Assembly: GCA_001910725.1 (NCBI GenBank)
Contig: MJGA01000008.1
Location: 744,001 to 808,000, forward strand
DNA: 64,000 nt
Direction: 5' to 3'
From: Phanerodontia chrysosporium
Taxonomy: Eukaryota; Basidiomycota; Agaricomycetes; Polyporales; Phanerochaetaceae
The translations under genes and the position numbers were made by a program. This document shows positions 58,780 to 64,000 of this stretch, in pieces. Positions within the stretch are counted from its first letter, which is position 1; each line of letters begins with the position of its first letter. Below the pieces are notes generated by a model, which worked only from the letters and a program-made list of their open reading frames with translations, ran no database searches and had not been told where the DNA came from.

Positions 58780-59965
58780 TCACACGTATGAAATGATGTA
58801 CTACTAATACTCGAAAGTGTAAATCAGAGCTCTACTGGTTATGAAGACTGTTAAACAGGCCGGAGGTCGAGGGAGCAGCGGCTTTGGCCCTTAGTCTTGG
58901 CGTTGGCGTAGGTGAGTGTACTTTCAGCTCCAGCGCGGTCCTCTCTCTGACCGTGTTCGGGTGGATTAGGTTCGTTTCTGCGTGACAGCGCTTGCTGCGC
59001 TTTCGACTACTTGGCTCTGCACTGCCGGAGGCGTTTCAGATAAGCCCTCAAGAGCTCATGTGCCATCCCTGTCTGTCCCACGACTGACTATCCCTTATCT
59101 GAAAGAGAAATACCCCAGTCCGTGGTGCACGGAGCCGTTCGACTTGTGGGCCACATCGTTCGATGGTGATGCCATTTTGGTACCATCTTTCCCGTGAGTC
59201 GCTCGCCACCCATGCTCCGCTGTCTGAACGCCAGAACGTCAATGATATTGTCGTTTGCGCTCTCTGGAGTCGGACTTACGAACAGTCAGCAAACCTTGCA
59301 CTACGGAACTCTGTTGACGCATGATACTGCACCGCTTGTAGTACAACGTTGCTACCCCGCTTACGAAGTCACAGCCTTGCCCAGCAGCACAACTTGCCCA
59401 GTGGCGCTCCTTAGCGTGCTCGGTCAGTTCGGCGACAACAGCGCAGTCGTCTTCGCGGGCCGTCGACTCGGATCGGTGGACATATGTCAATGATAATTGA
59501 GTGAGTGGTGTGGCCCTGTCAGCTTGCCCCACACGTAACCGTCTTCTGCACACAGGCAGTGCGTGAAGGGCTATGCTCAGGGTCCTGTACTTGGGGTTAG
59601 GCGCCGTACAGATCTTCAAGGACGTGCTCGGCTATGTACACCGTGGTTCAGGCATCGGGAACGACTTGCCCGTCGCGGGCGCGCCTCGCAAGCTTGCAAA
59701 ACTCTACTCCGCTGTCTGTCGGATTGTAAGGCAGGTTGCCACTATGAGAAATCTGTGAGAATATTTGAAGCAATTACGACGTGACTTAGATTAAGATTTG
59801 GTAGGCCATGCTGCGCTAACCATCCACAGCTGGAGGTGAGATAGATCTCCATTCTGACGTGCACAGACACCTAACTGCGAACCTAACTATACAGGTACGA
59901 CCCAAGCGCAGCCGAGCTGGGTATAAAACCGCCGAGAGAGCTACGTTTCGTTGCTACCCTTCGCG
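58780..59965. other. Intergenic region with unresolved ORFs
   Basis: Several protein-like fragments on the plus strand (RLTIPYLKEKYPSPWC, and NDIVVCALWSRTYEQSANLA, near 59085-59290) that I could not join into one gene. A GTGAGT...CAG pair at 59194-59236 could be an intron. This may be a decayed gene or a gene of an unknown family. Confidence 0.35.
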
Positions 59966-62900
59966 ATGCTTCAGCAAATCCAACGCCGTTTTTCGCTCCG
60001 CGGAAGGAGGAGTCGATATCCCAAGAGCGACCGCGAAGCTAGCGGATCGCCATCTCGTGGACAAGGACTGACGGTAGATACCGCCGTCGTCACGACATAT
60101 GAAATCGGATCGGCACCGGAGCGCATCCCGTCAGGGTGTGATAAGACATCTCCTATGGAGACTTGCACATCTCCCCTCGGTATCTTCACGATGTCGATGC
60201 CAATTCCTTGTCCCCATCCAGACGATTCGGTGGTAGACACCCAATCTGGCTCTTCGCTGGAGAGTCTTCGTCCCGTTGCGATACAACTAGCACAAGGCCC
60301 AGCCCTCTCGAGGGCGGAACGTGTTCTCGACGAACGAGGTACGTTCCTAAACTCTCAGTTTAGACTGTCCTAACGTTCGCCGTTGTAGGTGAACGCTTCG
60401 ATGATGCCAGCCCGAACCCCGACCTCGCATCCGACACCTCCGCAGCGGTCCAGATGCTCAAGACAGGCATCACGACTTTCATGGACGACTACCACTGGTT
60501 CATGAAAACGCTGGACGAAGTCGCCAAGATACACCCATTTGTAGCAGGTACGGATAGCCGCTGCTAGCTTTTGCCAGGGCTGACGATGCACAGCGCCGAT
60601 CTTGGCTTTCAAAGCTGTGTACAGCATGGAAAAAACTCGACAAGAGAACGACAAAAGAATCATAGCACTGTATGTCGCTATGAAGGACATGATAAGAGTA
60701 TTGGTGCAGTCAGTGTCTGCGCTAGCCTCATTGCGCGCTCTACTCAACCGGCTATTGCTTTACAGGTTGAAGTCCGTCAAAGACCCTAGTCATGTCGGTC
60801 CAGATGGTGTTACCATCGAGGGTCGCCTACAGTCGCTTATGAGGCAAGCCGCAGAGGACATCAAGAACTGCGCAAATGCCTGCGACACGTACTCGAAAAA
60901 GAGGTTGCTCGTGAAGGTGCTCAAGGGTCCTATCTGGGAAGCGCGGCTTGCCGAGCATGTCGCCCGTTTTCACCAGCTCAAGAAGGAGCTCAAGTTCGCA
61001 CTGTCTATTCACACTGCGACGACGAGTGAGGGAATGAGGCACACTCTGGATATGCACAGCGATAAGTAAGATGCTTTCTCAGCAGACATTTAAGCATCCA
61101 CGTCGCTAACTCCTTTATCGCTTTAGCTTGGCGATCCTCGTCAACCTGCTTCAGAGCGCCCTTCACGAGTTGAAACCTCCTGAGGAAGTTCTTATGGAAG
61201 CAAAAGTGGACGAGCGAGGAGGTCGGCAGTTCGTGCAGCACAACGACAGCGCCTTGCGCGAGTTGCTGGAGTTCGATCATACTCTCGAGTCCTCGAGGAG
61301 CAAGAGAATGTTCCGCATATCGAGCGCATCCAACCTTCAGCTTGATGTAGACGATACGAAACTACGGCCGGATATCAGCGAACGTACCATGATGAACTCC
61401 GCTGTCGTGCTCAACGACGTCAAAGACGGCCTTCAAGAAGACTTGGAGACTGCTCTGCAGAGGAACATGGCGGTATTCCAGCCGAAATTTGCACTTCAAC
61501 GCCGTCTTCAGGAAGACCTGTCGGCTGTCATACACGAGGGAAGCGACCGCGTGATCCAAGAACTAAGGACTGGGCCTCACGAGGGGATATATGACGAGGT
61601 ACGAAGCGCAGGGTCAAACGTTGCATGCATTTACGCTTACAATCCTTTCAGGAATTGAGAGAACTGTGGCGAGAGATGGTGCGTTTTATTGTCCTAGCAA
61701 TGCTTATATCTAAGGAGCGGCGACGACAGGGCTGGAAAACCAATGTTCCCTCCAACCGCTTTGCGGTAACCCTGCGTGACCATTTCAATGCCAAGAGCAC
61801 GCAGCCGGGATTATTTTTCAAGATACCAAGCATGCGAAAAGACGAGTGGACAACCGATTTCTTTGACCTGATGTACATCCAGCGAATCAAGGAAGCCTTC
61901 GATGAGGACGGTTCAGGATATGTGACTGTTGCCGAAGTGAACAAATTCTCAGAGGCACAGCCAAGAGCATTAGGATGGAGGTGCGTTGTGACTCGATCCT
62001 TGAAGCCCTATTGGTCAGACACCTATTTCATAGCCTCCGACACTGGCTCGCTTACTGGACGATTGGTGAGTGCACTTTCAGAAGTCGTCAGACCATGACT
62101 GAACCAGCCCTCCAGGTTGGCATATCTCGGCGACGTGGTACCGGGATAGGATACGTCAGATCTTCGCACATATGTTTTCCATCCGGGGCCGCGTTCTTTC
62201 CCAAAATCGACCACTAGTGGACGACTATTTGCATCAGATTTGGATGGACGGTGTCAAGATTACAGAGTCCCTGCAGCCAGCAAACCCTGTTATACGTCAC
62301 TTCGAGCACAAGTTCCTCGACTATCTCTCATCGGAAGAAAGGAGAATCAGGGAAAACCTGGAAGGAATCAACTACAACATCGATGCGGTAGAGACCATAC
62401 CTACTGTCGCGAGTACCGGAAGGATGGAGAGCGTATGCTATTTCTTCCCCTCCCTTTAACCTCCGTATCTAACTTCATCGCAGTATATATTCCCTTTGCT
62501 TTACCTTCTTCTTCGCCATCATCTACAGTTGTTCAGTGAAGCGGAAGAGCAAACTCTGTGCGAGCATGCATTTACAGTGGCTGTCACCAGTCTTCTTCAT
62601 GTATACGAAGCCTATTCGCAACGTTGTCAACATGTGTCGAGTAAGTATCTCTTTCCGCTGGTTCCTGCAGCGACACTGACGCGTGGATATTTGTAGCATT
62701 GCTTCTGCATCGCGGGTTGGACGTCTCACAACACATCAAGCGATTCGCTTGCGAATTGGTGAGTCCTATCGCTATAGGGCGTCTTTGACAACAGTAACAG
62801 TGATCCGCTTCTAGTTCGATTATTTCCATGACATGACGCCTATGTGGAAGGCGCTTCGTGCCCAAATTGACGTAGATGATGAGACGCTCGATACGCAGGA

Positions 62901-64000
62901 CCCATTACCTCCTGTTCAGCTTCATACTCACTATCTTTCTTGCGCGTGCTCTCGCCGCCCTCGGGTTCCGCTGTTGCCTTCCGATGGTGTCGTCGTTATG
63001 GATGCGTCACAGTTGCGCAGCATACCTACTGAGGTCGAAGAGGTGTAGGTCAAAGGTACTTTATCCTCGGGCGACCTCATGCTGAGATTTATTGTGCTTG
63101 CCCAGCCTAGGCAGCTGGAATGGGTTCGTATACAGCCCGACGGAATACCCTATTTTCCTCATGACATCCTTTCACGCCCGGCCAAGTCGTTCGCAAGAGC
63201 ACGATTTCGAGGCCCAAGGAGTCCACTTCGGTTCTTCATATCGCTTGGTCGGCAATTGCACACGAAGCAGTAGCAACTATCTACGTGTTCAGTTCAGCAT
63301 AAATTACTCTCAAGAGTTCCGCGCCAAGCACTTCTCTGGATACCTTAGGGACCCGTACACCATCATCGGCTCCGAAGGATGGACAGAGGATCCCAAAACT
63401 CACCAGTATCGATTCATCCTCAAGAGGATCCCAGCGGAGATCATGCGTTGTCGCCCTTCTCCCTTCGAGTTCCGACAGAATCGTGTCACAGCTTTGTGGA
63501 AATTCGCACGGGCAGCAGTCATGTATCGTGTTCGCAAAGCGAACTGGACGGTCGAGTTCTTTGCGGAGCGACGAGAGACTCGCCGTACACTTCTGGAGTT
63601 CGACATCCGGAATTACACATCATACGGTCGTCCACTCGATCAGCATGAGCGACTTCTGTGGACGGTCAAGCGAGGAGCCATCACGGCGGAGGACGCAGCG
63701 TTCTATCGTGCTATGAGGGATGCGCGCCTTGCGCTCGTACCAAAGCACCTGTAAGTCCTTCACAGCTATTGTCAGCTATTGTCTCCGGTCCTCGCTCATT
63801 GTAACGCCATCATAGTGGCATTGAGTGTGCAGGCTGTACCTATCAGATCAGAGGCGCAAGATTGATCTGTCTTGACTGTCTGCCTCCCGATGGCGACTAC
63901 AGAAACACCATCAATTTCTGTGACGATTCACGGTGTCGATCTGCGAATGTGAAGACACAGGTGCCAGGAGCAGGGCCACATCTCGTATCCCATGACACCA
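59966..64000 (+). CDS. Large EF-hand and ZZ-type zinc-finger protein (runs off right edge)
   Basis: Starts at ATG 59966 (MLQQIQRRFSLRGRR) and continues past the window, over 1,000 residues in more than ten exons. The N-terminal third is helical, with pieces such as FMDDYHWFMKTLDEVAKIHPF, then SVKDPSHVGPDG and RLQSLMRQAAEDIKNC. An EF-hand loop DEDGSGYVTVAEV lies at about 61900-61935, with Asp, Asp, Ser and Glu at calcium positions. A mixed alpha/beta region follows, and at 63826-63950 a ZZ-like finger (ECAGCTYQIRGARLICLDC, then FCDDSRC). This combination is common in Agaricomycetes but has no known function that I can name. Most introns are in phase; I did not resolve 62920-63130 fully. Confidence 0.7.

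Noticed and set aside
1..64000. CRISPR arrays, bacterial operons, plasmid or phage features
   Set aside because: Spliced eukaryotic genes throughout; no regularly spaced repeats or prokaryotic gene organisation.

Overview
The window reads as nuclear DNA of a filamentous basidiomycete, most likely an Agaricomycete of polypore type. The reasons are dense small genes on both strands, many GT-AG introns of about 45-95 bases, high GC, and typical families: an OPT transporter, a copper-fist regulator, a Zn2Cys6 regulator, a BTB protein and Hikeshi/Opi10. The order-level guess is inference. No rRNA, tRNA, CRISPR array or prokaryotic feature was seen.

Layout. 1-3.0 kb: a divergent pair, a tyrosine-recombinase-like protein (minus, cut by the left edge) and a SAP-domain protein (plus), which may be a mobile unit. 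4.4-6.9 kb: a glycosylated membrane protein. 7.3-9.4 kb: a Werner-type 3'-5' exonuclease. 9.8-12.4 kb: an OPT transporter (minus). 15.5-17.7 kb: a Ser-rich coiled-coil orphan. 20.2-21.0 kb: Hikeshi/Opi10 (minus). 22.6-24.8 kb: a copper-fist regulator. 25.6-27.2 kb: alanine aminotransferase. 27.5-29.6 kb: Rrp9. 31.1-32.5 kb: an alpha/beta hydrolase. 33.2-34.5 kb: a stomatin-like protein. 35.0 kb: a small secreted protein. 35.7-36.7 kb: a BTB protein. 36.9-39.2 kb: serine palmitoyltransferase Lcb2 (minus). 39.5-41.3 kb: UDP-glucose dehydrogenase (minus). 42.4-44.5 kb: an M20 dipeptidase. 44.8-45.5 kb: a SUZ-domain protein (minus). 48.9-53.1 kb: a Zn2Cys6 regulator. 53.6-55.9 kb: a Ser-rich orphan (minus). 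56.2-58.8 kb: a UBA/UIM protein with a USP fold that lacks the catalytic cysteine. 60.0 kb to the right edge: a large EF-hand plus ZZ-finger protein.

Most genes are unrelated housekeeping or regulatory functions and do not form a pathway cluster. The long non-coding stretches (12.4-15.5, 17.7-20.2 and 45.5-48.9 kb) are GC-rich and full of shadow ORFs.

The strongest window-wide signal is technical or evolutionary. At least six conserved genes (OPT, RRP9, stomatin-like, LCB2, dipeptidase, SUZ) each carry one frame break. Each would be repaired by one more base in a short C run on the coding strand. This looks like systematic homopolymer under-calling rather than six independent pseudogenes, and automatic gene models here will be wrong unless it is corrected.
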